From contig JAJFZO010000230.1 of assembly GCA_021397835.1 (NCBI GenBank), positions 5,698,001 to 5,762,000 of the forward strand: a stretch of DNA of 64,000 nucleotides, written 5' to 3'. Every line of letters begins with the position of its first letter. Positions within the stretch are counted from its first letter, which is position 1. Made by a program: the position numbers and the translations under genes. Under the pieces are notes generated by a model. The model saw nothing but the letters and a program-made list of their open reading frames with translations, was not told the origin of the DNA and made no database searches. Positions 36,676 through 49,450 of the stretch are shown here, one piece after another. This stretch comes from Moringa oleifera. Its lineage: Eukaryota; Streptophyta; Magnoliopsida; Brassicales; Moringaceae.

Positions 36676-36858
36676 TGGGCCTATTTAGTTTTGCAAACTG
36701 AATTTACACCTGTCAGGATGGCCCACTAAATTAGTCCTCGTTAATTAGGTTAAGTGAAACGGGGCCCACAAAAACGGTCCGGTCATGGAGGCCCAAAACC
36801 AGAAAAGTGTGAAGGCCACTAAAAATGGGTTCAGGAAACAAACCTGACAGAATGGGCC
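36676..36858 (-). promoter_or_regulatory. Cluster of five site II (TGGGCC) motifs upstream of the YbaK-type gene
   Basis: TGGGCC or its complement GGCCCA occurs at 36676-36681, 36720-36725, 36763-36768, 36790-36795 and 36853-36858: five copies in 183 bp, beginning about 310 bp upstream of the start codon. Spacing is about 27-63 bp. Site II elements are TCP-binding sites common in promoters of translation and organelle genes, in line with a tRNA quality-control product. Confidence 0.7.
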
Positions 36859-36899
36859 TGCTAAGTTATCGAAAACATGGCCCGAATTTACGTATTAGA

Positions 36900-39060
36900 A
36901 AAATAATAAAATATAAAATCCATTTTCGATTAAAAATAAAAGATTTTTATTTGTTTATAAAGTTTAAAATAATCTAAACTTAATAATTAGAGAGACATAG
37001 AATTTATTAAAATAAAGGATTAGTATTAAGAAATAATCTTAGTTGGCCTTGTCGTAGTAAAGGCAAGTGAGAATCACTCTTGTCAAGATTAATGTCGGAT
37101 CTAGTCTCCATTATGCCTTCATTTTAATTAAGTAACAATCATTTTTATATTTTTTAATTATTGTAATAGAAAACAAGTGGTCTTCACATGACCAATCATA
37201 CATATTCTTATTAATATGTTTATTTTATTTTGTATTTAGTGTTTCATGCAATTCATTGCAAAAATTCAAGTGAAAATTTATAATATACATAATTTAGATT
37301 TTAAATTTTACATTATTAAAAATCATCCTATCAATTAATATATATAATTTAAATTATATATATATTAATTTTTATAAAAAGATAATATATGCGTTATGAT
37401 TTTCGATCAAGATAATATTATTCTATATGAGAATACTTAATATCATCAAATTGAACAATGAACTCGAGTTTAACATGTGATAAATCAAGCTTCTTTTTTT
37501 TAAGATAATATATATTTTAAGTTTTATATTTTATATTAGATAAAAATGAGAGAATTCGTTACAAAATTATATTAAAAATGAATAACACTTGTAAATTAAC
37601 ATTATTTTTATAAAAAATTAACAATATTAATAATAATGCCAAAATTTTTAATAAAAATAAATATGACATATTGGCGTTCAGATCATATTAGAATATATTG
37701 TTAATATAATTAATAAACTGGTAGTATAAATCCAAAAGTGAAAAGTACGACAAAATGATCTCCTATCAATAGGAACAAATTAGAGCAATGGAGAACGCTT
37801 CCTGGTACACCGATGCATTTGGGGTCACATGATATGTTATGGAATATTACATAAATCATGAGAATTGTCTCAGGTGAAGAGGATTGTGTGCAAAAATTCA
37901 TCAACAAGAAGATTAGCATCAACATCATTTGTGGGACCATAATCCAATGTAGGCCCAGTTATGGCCCAAAGTACCATAACCAATGGAACTGGCAAAAGTG
38001 TACAAAGTGGCCCATGGAAAACCCCCCCAAGATGGAGTAGATTATGACCAAATTCAGTGTAGGGAAACAATTGAGAATGGGACCCCATGCCCTTACTAGA
38101 GGACACTCATTCGCAATCTTGTGGTTCGGAGACTTGACCAGGTTCAACATCTTCTCCCACCCCTTCCCCCCTTGAAAGTGGTAAATGTAAGTCAGATTTG
38201 ACATTTCATGTATCACCACATCTCCCATCTTATCTTGTCTACTCACAAAGCTCCATTTCAAAATCTCAAATATATTGAAATGGGTGTTACACAATGGCAA
38301 CAGTTGATAAATGAAAAATCAAAATCTTATATACTGATTGATGAAATAACCCAAAAAAAAAAAAAAATCAGATAATTGTAAACATATTGATTTTTTTTAT
38401 TTGGGTATTTGATGAGATCAACTTGTTTAAAGAAATATTGGGTGTCGACATCTAAATCTAGCGGGGATTTAGATGTTGGAATTTTGAGCAATAAGACTTA
38501 CCATTTCCTCTTATGGAAGCGGGAGTAAGTACTTCAATTAAGAAAGAGAGAAAAAACAAAAAAAAAAAAAAGAGGAATGTGAAGATTGTTTTCAATTTTG
38601 CAGACCCATCTGAGGGATGTTTCCAGGTAGATAGGCATTTCCTACACTGACTCAAAACAAATTAAGAGAGGAGGGCGAGGGGGGTACCCTCTCCAAGGGC
38701 ACATGAAACAATAGATTCTATGCATAGAACAATGTAAGAATATTTGATAAATTTTTTTTTTTACTTTTTTGGGTGTTTTTATTTGATAGAAATGTAAGAG
38801 AATAAATGAATAAAATTACATAATACACACTTGATTTGGTACATAAATTGAATACATAAGAAATCCACATGAGAGAGTCCCTCCCAAAAACAAAGTGTCT
38901 TTATCTCCATGTGAATCTGTTTTCCTTTCTTTTCTTTTATTTTCTTTTCCTTGTAAATTGGTGAAAAGAAATTAATATATGAATTTTGGTCACTGTCAGC
39001 AATGTCTTCAAGCAAGAGCTATGCCTAAAGATCATTAACAAATATTAATTGAATTTAATC
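36900..39060. other. Intergenic, AT-rich with a more complex block
   Basis: 36900-37700 is AT-rich. 37700-38300 has higher complexity and overlapping minus-strand open frames (for example 37959-38300, 113 codons) that I do not recognise; it may be a decayed gene or element. 38340-38400 holds poly-A and poly-T runs. A perfect hairpin sits at 38448-38476. Confidence 0.5.
38448..38476. repeat. Perfect 11-bp inverted repeat (hairpin)
   Basis: ACATCTAAATC (38448-38458) and GATTTAGATGT (38466-38476) are perfect reverse complements around a 7-base loop (TAGCGGG). It is too short to be a plant microRNA precursor. It may be the end of a small element or a stem-forming sequence; function unknown. Confidence 0.75.
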
Positions 39061-39077
39061 GAATCGATTCGAAATTT

Positions 39078-39752
39078 TTAGCAGAAACTCCATAGACGAA
39101 TATCACCCTCTTCGTAAAAATCATCGATCATCATCGGTGGGGGATCAAGTGAAATCCCATTGAACATGTGATCGACATACTTGGGAGACTGTAAGCCATC
39201 GAAGCTGTACCACGAGGAATCCATCAAGGAAATGGCTGTAGGGTCGTCGCTGTAGGTCCCAAAGGGCTGTGTTAGTGAAACAACGTCGTCATCAGGCTGA
39301 TCAGACGACATCGACGGGGACGAGGCTGACGATGATGTAGAAACAGGAGGCGGCGATATAGGCGATGCCGTGGTGCTGTTGGTGGCGGTGCAGGTGGTGC
39401 TGGTGGTGTCAACGAAGCTATTCGCAGCGGCTGCCGCCATTCTTTGTATTGACTTAGGTGACATGATAGTATCAGGGATGTAATGGGAGGAAGTGATAGG
39501 GAAGTTGAGATTGGCTGAAGAACCTTTTAGACATAACAGTGCAGCGTCGTAAGCTCTAGCAGCTGCTTCCGGTGTGGAATAAGACCCTAACCAGATTCTC
39601 GTCTTCTGATTCGGTGCCCTAATCTCTGACACCCATGAGCCCCAGCTCCTCATTCTCACTCCCTTGTACTTCTTCTTACACGACGACGACGTAGATGTCG
39701 GCGACATTGCCTTGGATGTTTCCGACTGGATCTTCCTCTCAATCTTCACCAT
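39078..39752 (-). CDS. AP2/ERF transcription factor, DREB-side, ERF012/013/014 type
   Basis: This is a single exon of 224 residues. One AP2 domain lies at about residues 29-85 ([20 protein letters not shown] ... [20 protein letters not shown] ... [15 protein letters not shown]), with the three DNA-contacting arginine/tryptophan strands and the YDAA helix intact. Valine in WVSEIR fits the DREB side of the family. The N-terminus (1-28) is Ser/Thr/Lys-rich. Downstream are a poly-Ser/Thr/Pro region and an acidic end ([14 protein letters not shown]) that could activate transcription. The closest relatives I recall are Arabidopsis ERF013 (At1g77640) and ERF014 (At1g44830), neighbours of homologues of other genes in this window. 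It should bind DRE/GCC-like sites in the nucleus; targets are unknown. Confidence 0.95.
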   Translation of the reverse strand: MVKIERKIQSETSKAMSPTSTSSSCKKKYKGVRMRSWGSWVSEIRAPNQKTRIWLGSYSTPEAAARAYDAALLCLKGSSANLNFPITSSHYIPDTIMSPKSIQRMAAAAANSFVDTTSTTCTATNSTTASPISPPPVSTSSSASSPSMSSDQPDDDVVSLTQPFGTYSDDPTAISLMDSSWYSFDGLQSPKYVDHMFNGISLDPPPMMIDDFYEEGDIRLWSFC

Positions 39753-39909
39753 TGCGGAGAGCTAGCTCCAATATCAGTTGCTTCAATAAACAGGCTGAAT
39801 AAAGGATCTTGAAGGGTAATGATTTTTCTTGGTTCTTGTTGTTCTAAAAGTGAGAAAAGCAAAGAGAAATCAAACGGACAGGCCGATATGAGGGAGGGAT
39901 GGAGACTGA

Positions 39910-39917
39910 TATTTATA
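39910..39917 (-). promoter_or_regulatory. TATA box of the ERF gene
   Basis: On the minus strand the sequence reads TATAAATA, in CCATCTATAAATATCAG, about 160 bp upstream of the start codon. This gives an expected 5' UTR of about 125-130 bases. Confidence 0.65.
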
Positions 39918-39929
39918 GATGGAGGTGGC

Positions 39930-42900
39930 TGGGAGTTTACAGGTTAGAAGATCTTAGTAGTCAAGGAGGAGTACCCTATATTAATGGTTTCTATATATAA
40001 TCAAATTAATGGGTGACAGATATTATCAAGCTTATATTAATCGGAAATTAGATACTCCTCGTTTCTTCCTCGAAACGGAGTTATTTCTCCTACCATGGTG
40101 AAAAATTTATGTCACAACTAACAGCTAGCACTATTATATTTCCTACACTATATATTCGTTAGATAAATCGGCAAATTACATTAAACCCACATGTTAACCA
40201 ACGAACAAAATAGATTCTCGGAGATACCCATATTGACAAAATGCAATCTTCATATGTGAATTACAGCTAGCTCTGATTGATGTAGAAATTGAAGTAGTCA
40301 ACTAGATTAATTATGGTTTAATTGGTCATCATATGGTATGCTGTGACTAAAGGGTATTCTTTAATTAATTATGACAATTAAAAGTCTGACTTGCTCACCA
40401 GGTGGCTACGTACTGTAAGTTTTTTTAAATTAATAAAATTTTTTAAATTGTAAAAATAAAAATAAAGATCTTTTGTTGATCAATTTCAAAAGAAAAAAAG
40501 ATCTTCGGTTGATCTGTTTTATATTGATAAATAGAGTTTATTATTATTTTTCACTTATTAATATATTAAATTATAAAAATTCACTTTTTTCTTTCATTTG
40601 GTCTAGAGAAAAACTGAGTGAAATTAATATTGGAAGCCATAAACAGAACAGGGCTTGTTCTAGAGTTCCTCTGTAGCTTAGAGAGCAAGTCACCATCCCC
40701 AGTTGACACCCAACAAAGAGACATTAAAAAATAAGTAAAAAGCCAGAAAAATAATCATTTTTGCTAGGGCAAAGAAGTAACTCTACCACATGGGTTTTTA
40801 TCAAACTATCATGTTATTATGTACTCTTTACCTTAATATGAATATATTATATAGTTTATTTATTGGCTTGTCATATATTGTAACTATATAGTATAATATA
40901 TATATATATATATTTAAATTATGATATCATTGCATGTTAGCGGAAAGACACTTAGGATTCTCTCAAGAGGCAACTTCCAGGATCTGCAGCTCCTGAAGCT
41001 TTAAAGTTAGCTGTTATACATTCAGAATAAATTATTATTTTTTTTTGAATTCATTCAGGAGAATTAATTTTCAAAAAAAAAGAAAAAACAGAAGACAGTA
41101 CTCATACACGCGCATGCAGTCTTCATCACAGTGTCAGCTTAAGTCATCTTGCCTCGCTATGCAAAGAAAACACCAGCTGTTGCTTCCCTGTCTTGCAGCT
41201 CTGAAACCGCGTTCTCTCTTCTCTCTCTCTGTCTGTTCCTCTCTCTTGAGGACACTGTACTGCAACTTAGTTTATTATAAGTGTCGAGTGAGGAAGATTC
41301 AAAACTACATAGTTCTCTGACTGTTTTTGTGGCATTTCGATGGCCTGCTGGCTAGCTTTCCTTTTGCTTACGCCTGCATGACTTGACTTTGCTGCCTGTT
41401 TCTCACTTAAAAAGTTTTTGGGAAACTCCAGGAGGTTCTCTCCATGTGGTACGTACGGCCGAACACCAACAGCCTTCTTTCAACCATGAATATATCCAGA
41501 GTCACTGTTTTTAGGGTTGTTTTGGACTGCACGTGCATGGAAGAATACTTAGGTTTTGTGGGTTGGGGTGGGGTGTCCTCTGAACACTTTCTTTTAGGAA
41601 CACATGACCGTATAGATAAGTCCTCTATGGAGGCCGGTTTCACACCATGGACATAGCAAACAGGATGGTGCCTTGTCAACTTTCCAGCACAATCGTGGTG
41701 CAGTTGTCTGAGAAAAACTTAGGGTTCTTACTTTTCCCCTTTGAAAACTGTATGAAAGGATTTTTAATTTTTAATTTCTGTTTGGATTAATATATCACAT
41801 GGGAGGTCTAAAAAGGGTATTCTTTCATATATGATGAGAGAATTTAAACCCTAATTAAAAAAAAACATGTGCTTAGAAGTTAATTAATACAATTAATGTG
41901 AATTCAACAAAAACTATTAATTTGTTTTATATTTTTAATTCTCATGGTTCACATGGATGTTTTACATTTCACCTCCCAAGCTCTCATTATTATTAATTAC
42001 AATGTTTTTAACTTCTTATAAAGAATAAATGCATATCGTAATTAATTATGAAAAATTATAATACGGAGATAACAATTTCAACACAGCTATTATCTTTTTT
42101 ACAGTAAATTTCTTATGATTAATTTTTCATTCTTGAGAGATATAAATCTTCTTCCATTTTAAAAAATTTTACTTAATTATTTTTATTTTATTAAATTATC
42201 ACATTTTAATATTTAAACATAATAATTTACCAAAAAATCATATATTAACAAGTTGCATTCTTTTGCCTAAGTGAAAATTCAAATTTCTTGTTGAAAATCA
42301 AAACCACGATGCTTGGTGGTGGAAAGTTTTCCAATTTCCTTTGACAAGTTTTATAAAGTTGGCCTCTTATTATTACAAAACAATTGTCTTCCACTCCTTT
42401 ATGTCTAAACTTAAATAAAAAAACATATATATTATGAGAAAAAAATAAAACAAAATGTAATTATTTCAAATTTAATACTCATAAAATGTTGATAATAATT
42501 CGTGTATTAAAAGAATATGGTCGTCAATCCGTACAAAATCTCACCCTCCTCCTTCCTTCCTTCCTTCATTTTCCTACCCCGGGAGACACTCCAATTAAAA
42601 TCATAAAAATAGGAATCACAAATTAAGCATCGATCTCTTTCTTTAATTAGCATAACCTCGTTCTTAATTAATTACTCGTGTTATTATAATATTCCATCGG
42701 GTGGCTGACAGCATGATTCCGACGAATATTAAGTAATTAATTTGCATTTTATATTTACTTCTCACATGTTCCGGCCTCACTCCTAATTTATCAATCATAA
42801 AGTTTTACATGAACTTAGGAATGAAACAAGGGTTTTGTTTGTTGGAAATAGGGACGAAATTTCAAACCCAAATAAATTATTTAAAGCAAATAAATTTAAT

Positions 42901-45900
42901 TAAAAAATGTACGATTTTGCTTAGGGTTTAATTTAATTTGACCTTGTCAAATCTGAGCCCTAAACAAAAGTAAAAGGTTAAGTAATAAGGTATGTTAATT
43001 TACTATAATCTATGTTTTGGGCAGAGTTTGGGAGCTTGATACCACATGGTTCTTGCCGTTTTAGTAACTGTGAAAACTAGAAACCGACATACTAATTAAT
43101 ATTTAACAAACTTCTAGATATGCACCTCTTAACTTTAATTAAACTTATTATAAGGGTAATTTTATATTTAATTATCTACACATAAAAAGATAAATACCAT
43201 TATCACGATTATAATTATATCAGTAATCGAAACCTTTTGAATCTTACGCTAACCGTTCGAATATGTATATTTTCGAGATCAAATATTAATATTTAAAATC
43301 GTCATATATTATGATCGCATAAGATATTATTGGTTTTGATCATAATTATATAATTTTATAAAAATAAATTAGACTTATAATATATTAATAAAATAGAGAG
43401 TTTAAACATCAGTTTTATTCGATTTAAAAATTTTAAAAATTAAATCAATCAAATTTATTAAAAAATCGACAATTATCTAACTATTAATAAAAATTGATTC
43501 AAATCAAACAAAATTTTTTATATAGTTAGAACAATCAAATTTTAAATATTAAATAATAATAATAAGTATTAATAATTAATTAATAATACAAAAATAAAAT
43601 TGAATTAGTCATATAATTATTATTATTAATAATTTTTATTCAAAAATATATTGATGAATTTAATTAATTAAAATAAAAAAATCAAATCAAATTTATCGAA
43701 ATTAATTCAATCAATGGATTTATTAAGTTAAAATTGATTAATGCTCACTCATAATCGGATCCATTGATAAAACATTATTACTTTTTTTTTGAAACAATAT
43801 TATTACTATTTAAAACTTAGAGAATTATGGTTTTTGAAACTTCTTTGATTTATAAATATTGAAGCCAGCAATTATTTTATTAGATATATAATTTTATTAT
43901 ATTTAATTATATAAAAATTTACATATTAGTTAACTCATTTTTCAAGTTTATTATGATTTCAATATTATATATCTTTAAATTAACAGATTATTTTTTGTGG
44001 GTATCACACACCAATAGGAAGAGATGGAAGTCCCTACCTGAAGGATTAAACAACAAAAACCATAAATTAAGATTCATGCTTCTCTTCCTCTCAAAGTCAC
44101 ATCTTACATATATATTATATAGAAATGCGAAGGCTTCTAAATTTATGTTGCAGAGATTTTTATACTCTTTCTTAACTGGCAGGTACCGTACCCATAACCT
44201 TCCGTACGTACCTCTTCGCACAATAATGGGATCTCAGGATCGTAATAATGCGATCCGTATCACAAGGTAGCGATGGCGTCAGTTCCTGAGAGAGACGAGA
44301 AGTAGGGTCGGCATTAATTTTGTATGGTATGGCATTGGCACGTTGCCGGGCAACTAAAGGGCAATGCAGATAAGACCGTTGTCACTTGTCAATAAATACG
44401 GAGATGGGCGAAGCTGCGAAGAAGATGATCAGAGTTTTGGAAATGTTGTTGGAGGATGAAGAGGCAACAGCCCATGTGGGTAAGGGGGTCTTTCTTGAAG
44501 AACCGAATCCATTCTTTGGGTTTTGTTGATAAGAAGGGGATATTGTCGGAGAAACTTCCTGGAAGAAAAATGGGGTTATCAGATTCAACAACCATATCCA
44601 TGGTAAATGCTTGCTAGTTGTTTATACGTGTGGGCTGCAATTAATTTATCTCTGAGAGAGCAGGGGCGGCCATCAGTTTGGTTGACTCCTGAGTTACAAT
44701 TGGAACTCTGAACTCATCATCATGAGGTGTGCTTTATTTGTTTATTCATGCCTTTAAATTTTCCTTCAGAGTTAATGGAAAGTATGTTCTGCTGCAACTT
44801 GTATTCATATGAATTGGTGGATTCTCAAGAAAATTGTATAGAGAATGGATCTTGAAATGCATACCCACCTGGTAGATCAAGGCCATCTGCAGGGGACTAG
44901 CTCTTTTGCTGTGTCAAGTACTCCAGTGTTTTGATCATAAAACCCAGCTGCTTGAATCTCTGTGACCATAAATTTAGTGATAATATCTAGTTTTGCCCAG
45001 CCAAAGGTGTGAAAAGAACATGGAAATTTAGGTAATAGGCTTTGATATGGGACTGCTTTGATGTCCATCATGGAAAGCATGTAGTATTGTTTCTACCCAG
45101 TTAGTTTATAGGTGCATCTCATTCTATATCTTTGAGAATTTGCCAAATTCATTTCAGTATATTTTCATTCTTCTTTGAGATTCTGAATTCAATGAGGGAA
45201 AAACGGTAATTTTAACTCTTAACTATCTTACCTTCCTGCTTATCTCAGCTAAAAAGTAGCAGAACTCCTATGAAGAATTGAAGCTTTATGATCAGCTAAG
45301 CTGTTGTTTTGCAGATGGATAAGAAATGAGCTACGAAGTCAGGTCGGTGTTTTCTTGTTGTTCGATGAATGCACCTGAGATTAAGATTTTCCGTTGATCT
45401 CTTGATCTTTTGAAAAGATATTGATAAAATTTGGTTTAAAGACAATCCTCATCTGAAGCTTCCTAACAGATGGAGTTTGTTAAAACTGAACTGATGTTGT
45501 AAGCATTGTGATTAAGGTTTGGGCGTCCTAACTATTGTCAAAGTTAAAGCATAAGCTCATAAACTGCAGTAGTATTTTTACCAGAAGGTATCTGAACAAA
45601 AGAGGTATCTGATTTTGTAATGTTGGATGACTTTTTATCGCCTTCTGGTTAGACTTAACATTGATGACTATAAGCATCCAAAATCAAGGTTTACACCAAG
45701 AATGATAATTTATATAACCAGAAACTAGCAGAAAAGATGTCCCTTGCAGTGACATGATCCTACCTGGATCAAAGATATCCTGAAATTGAATAGAACATCC
45801 ATTGATCACAAAACATTACCGAAACTGGTGTAATTCAGGTCAACTACAAGTTTCCAATGGAACCAGACTTGCGACTTTACATGTAAATAGTAGCCAGCTT

Positions 45901-46078
45901 GAGACTAATTTTTAGCTGCCCCGTCATAGACCAACTAGATATTCAAGCCTGGTAGCAAATTCCATCACCTATGACCCTGAAAAATCATAAATTTATAAGT
46001 TTTAACAAGGAAATGTTTATCATATACTACTTGCATGCCTGTTTCTTCACATGCCTGTACATTAGATTATATTGGTAT
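39930..46078. other. Intergenic region of 6.1 kb, no gene confirmed
   Basis: 39930-43980 is mainly AT-rich with scattered complex islands (40600-41700) lacking recognisable exons. 44220-46080 is more complex and includes a possible broken short gene at 44404-44612. From about 46079 the sequence becomes homologous to 59940 onward, the left edge of the aminoacylase duplication. Confidence 0.55.
44404..44612 (+). pseudogene. Possible broken small gene of unknown function
   Basis: An ATG at 44404 opens MGEAAKKMIRVLEMLLEDEE, continuing through about 41 codons to NPFFGFC and TGA. A one-base frame change at the TTTTGTTGATAAG junction would continue as VDKKGILSEKLPGRKMGL and so on to a plausible splice donor, ATG/GTAAATG, near 44602. 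The codon pattern looks coding-like, and AT-richness is lower than in the flanks. I recognise no family. Either a frameshifted relic or chance; no downstream exon was identified with confidence. Confidence 0.2.
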
Positions 46079-47384
46079 ACTTCATACCATCTTAAGTTAG
46101 ATCTTTTCAACATCATAATGTTTATCAGCATGTTTAGCTATGTAGTAAGTATTAGGAAAAGCTCTCAAGAGCTCCTGGGCTATAGAACTTAGGAATTAAA
46201 GAGGATAAATTAGGCAATGGAACAACAAAGATCAAGAAGAGTCTGTTTGTCTCTACGAAAGGTTCATCAAGAAGCATTCACAAATTGCATTAACAGTGAT
46301 TAAATTAAATATTATATACTGAATCAGATGTAATTGTAAAAACTGCAAAAATGGTTGAGGAAAGGGACTAATCATACCACTACAAGACTGTCATGATGTT
46401 GAATTCAGTGAATGATCACTGTCCTCCCCGTAGATCACCCACTTCAAAGAATCTGATGAGATGCTCCCTTAAAGGAACTCAAAGCACTGATCAGAGATTC
46501 ATAAACCTTGATTCCTTTTAAGTATATGGTGTCTTTAAGGAACTGCAAAATATAGTTTTTAGGAGTAAGAAAAGAAGCCAGCGACATACATATGGAGTTG
46601 TATGTGCTCCTGATACAAAATATGTAAGCAAAAATGTCCTAACCTCATTATGGTCATGCAACAAGATAGGAGTATTGGTCATTGGTGAGAAACCCAGGAC
46701 AGGAATTCCCAATTGTCTAATGTACTTTGCATCAGTAGTTGAAGCCAAAATTTCAGGCTTTGCAAGTTTTCCCCCAACGGCTTCAATAGCTTGCTTGAAA
46801 ACAGACCACCAAGGATTTGAATCATTTGTTGGAGTCATCAATGCGCGCCCCAAATAGTCCCTCATAGATCCCTCTTCAAGTATCTGACAAGTGAAGAGTG
46901 TAATCAGCACCATCTTTCACTTATGTTCCTCTGTTTTCTGATGGAACAAAGGGAAACAAAAGAATTAACAACTAATGGCTGTTGACATAGATCTCAAATG
47001 TCATGATAATGGTTGCCACTATGCCAGGATCAGCCAAAATGAAGAAATGACTAAACGCCGGTGGTTCACTCTAAATCTTGCCTTCATAAGTTATAGTATT
47101 CAATGATATATAAATTGATCCAAGACACCTGTTGCTGACAAAGGTCCTGCCCTTGCTAGTTGTTATGATGAAATGGGACTAGTTGCAACCATCACATAGA
47201 ATCTCTAAAAAGTTGAAGAAACAACAAACTGGGAAATAACTTCAACGAGAAAACCATATGAAGAATGAAACTAGGATATCTCATGAGGCAAGCCTGCCTC
47301 AAAGTGAAAAAGTCAAACCAATATTACAATGAAGGCCCAAGAAACCCAACACTAGAACTACAAATGAAGAACTCGGATCATCGG

Positions 47385-47570
47385 CTGATTTGGGCTGTGA
47401 TGAATTTTTGATAAGATGATGACACGTGATAATCTAATAACAATTATAGTTGAAAATGTTTACTTACTTTTTTAATTTTTCACATTAATATGATAAATTA
47501 TTAAAATATCCTTTTAACTCTTTATTAAAAGCTCAACTCAGATCACTAGAGCATCTTTATCCACAAAAGA
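47385..47570. repeat. AT-rich MITE-like dispersed repeat copy in intron 2
   Basis: ATTAATATGATAAATTATTA is followed by AACTCTTTATTAAAAGCTCA and ACTCAGATCACTAGAGC, then ATCTTTATCC. The order of words matches the copy at 18440-18610. The intact aminoacylase copy lacks it at the matching point, so it inserted after the duplication or was lost there. Confidence 0.4.
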
Positions 47571-48164
47571 ACATGTGACTAGCTCACTTATGTTATACCA
47601 GAGCAATGCAACTACATTATAGATGGTCAACAAACATTACTGATTCCATATACTTGGATCCAAAACAGTGCAGTTTATTAGAAATAACAAAGCATGTAGA
47701 AACACTAAACATTATGCATATGAATACATGGTAAACTATTGAAAGCATAACAACATTCAAGAAAACATCTAAATAAAATATGTGAACATTAATTTGTAGT
47801 ATGAAACTTCAACTCAGTGATTGTCAATATCAATGTTTCAGGATTCACCGACCAGGTATCAACTTGGAGTCACTCTAGTGTCACTAGCAATGACACTATT
47901 GCCATCACCTCGCACTGCTACTATCATAGCCTTCTTCAAGCTAACAACCAGGATCTTGTTGCCACAAAAGATTTTGTTATGCATTTGAGAAGAAACTAAA
48001 TTGTTTATGGGTTGATATCTCTTATGGTTTTGGTTTCACTACAATGAAATGACAACTAAACCAGAAACTAGATTGCTCCATACGACCACCATGACACATA
48101 CTAGCTTCAGAATGCATAATATTACTTTCAACTTACATAACCGCACCTATTTTCCAATCACAAA

Positions 48165-49450
48165 ATCTCTATGTTGAACAACGAAATTCATGTGTTATTT
48201 TGGTTACTTGCCTTTTGATAGATATCTTTGGGCTTTATATAGTCAGGGGTCCATGTCTACATGCTCTTGTCATCGTTTCTCATGTCTACTCAACTCTTTG
48301 ATTGGTGCATCCTATTTGCAACTTGCATCCTTCACTTTGTTAGCTCAACTTGTCTAACTATTGATGGGGGCCTGAAGTTGGTGGTTATGTATGAGGTTCT
48401 CATGGTTGGTTTTGTCACCCATGGGAAAAGAAAAATTCATCTACTTAAATCCTTTTTCTGTCACTCGCGTGGGACCCTCCTTATGACATATAGATAACAT
48501 CTTTTTGATTAAAAAATCATATCAAAATCAAATGAAGGGAAATATGAAGAAATGAGTAAACATGAGACATGATGGGGCTAAGTACGGGTGATGCTTAGCC
48601 CCTTTTACAGCAAGCCATTGCCCATTTGACCATCAATACATCTTAAGGGAGTAGTCAAAGGGGAGGGGGAAGAGAAATGAAAAAGAAGAACAAGAGAGGA
48701 GAAAGCCTGTCAAAAATTGAGAAAAAGAAGAAGAAAGAGGGAGAAGGAAGTATAGAAAAAAAGCAAAAAAGAAGAAGAAAAGGAAAAAACACAAAAAAAG
48801 GAAGAAGACAAACACAGAAAAGGAAAAGTAAACAAAGAGAAAATAGAGAAAAAGGAAACAAGCACTCGCAAGTAGGGCAAAAAGTTAGATTTTCTTTACT
48901 TGTATTTTGATTTAAATAGAAGAGAGAGCATGCAAGAGAGAGAGGAGGAAGGTATTAGTGTTTTTGGGTAGAGAGAGGTTGAAGACGAGTACAATATGAA
49001 AAAAAAAAAAAAATGAATGGGATAATGCTCAAAGTTTTGGGCTTGGCCTAAACGGGCATTAATGCTCAAGTTTTTTAGGCTTGATTTAAGACCAACACCG
49101 ATATAGATTGTTGAAAAGTTAGTCTAATAAAATAAAACCAACAGACCTTGGGCCTAGGAGAGGTAAGCCTAACTTTCTGGATTTGATTAATATAGGTGTT
49201 GTTTTCTTAGAAAATATGCACTCTTGAACCGTGAGGATGGGTTTAGAATTGTTGTTGAGCTTAAATTAAATAAAGCCACTATGAGCTTAAGTAAAAATAA
49301 AAATGATGTATGAGTTAAAAAACCACTAAACTTGGTTTCAAACCAAATCCAGGATCTAAAAAATTGTGTCTTGTGTGAAGCTCATAAAAGACAAGCTTGA
49401 ACAATACCAAGCCCGAGATATGGAGTTGTGGTAGCTTACCTATTTAAAAG
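48165..49450. repeat. Left arm of a large imperfect inverted repeat in intron 2
   Basis: Read left to right, this arm matches the reverse complement of 50555-52745. Examples: GGTTACTTGCCTTTTGATAG pairs with GATTACTTGCCCTTTGGTAG (52690 back); GTATGAGGTTCTCATGG with GCGTGAGGTTCTCCAAG; AGATAACATCTTTTTGATTA with AGATAACTTCTTTTTGACTA; AATAAAAATGATGTATGAG with AATAAAAATGATGTATGTTT. The GA-rich block at 48655-48900 pairs with the CT-rich block at 51590-51825. Identity looks roughly 70-80 percent with indels. Confidence 0.7.

Noticed and set aside
46657..46860. Plus-strand open frames opposite aminoacylase exons (also 53534-53979, 60514-60705, 62431-62834)
   Set aside because: They are antisense shadows of real exons, repeated identically in both gene copies; no independent start or product evidence.
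48633..48910. Long Lys/Arg/Glu-rich or Phe/Ser-rich open frames in the GA-rich block (and the CT-rich block at 51576-51822)
   Set aside because: These are simple purine/pyrimidine tracts without codon bias; they are the opposing arms of the inverted repeat, not genes.
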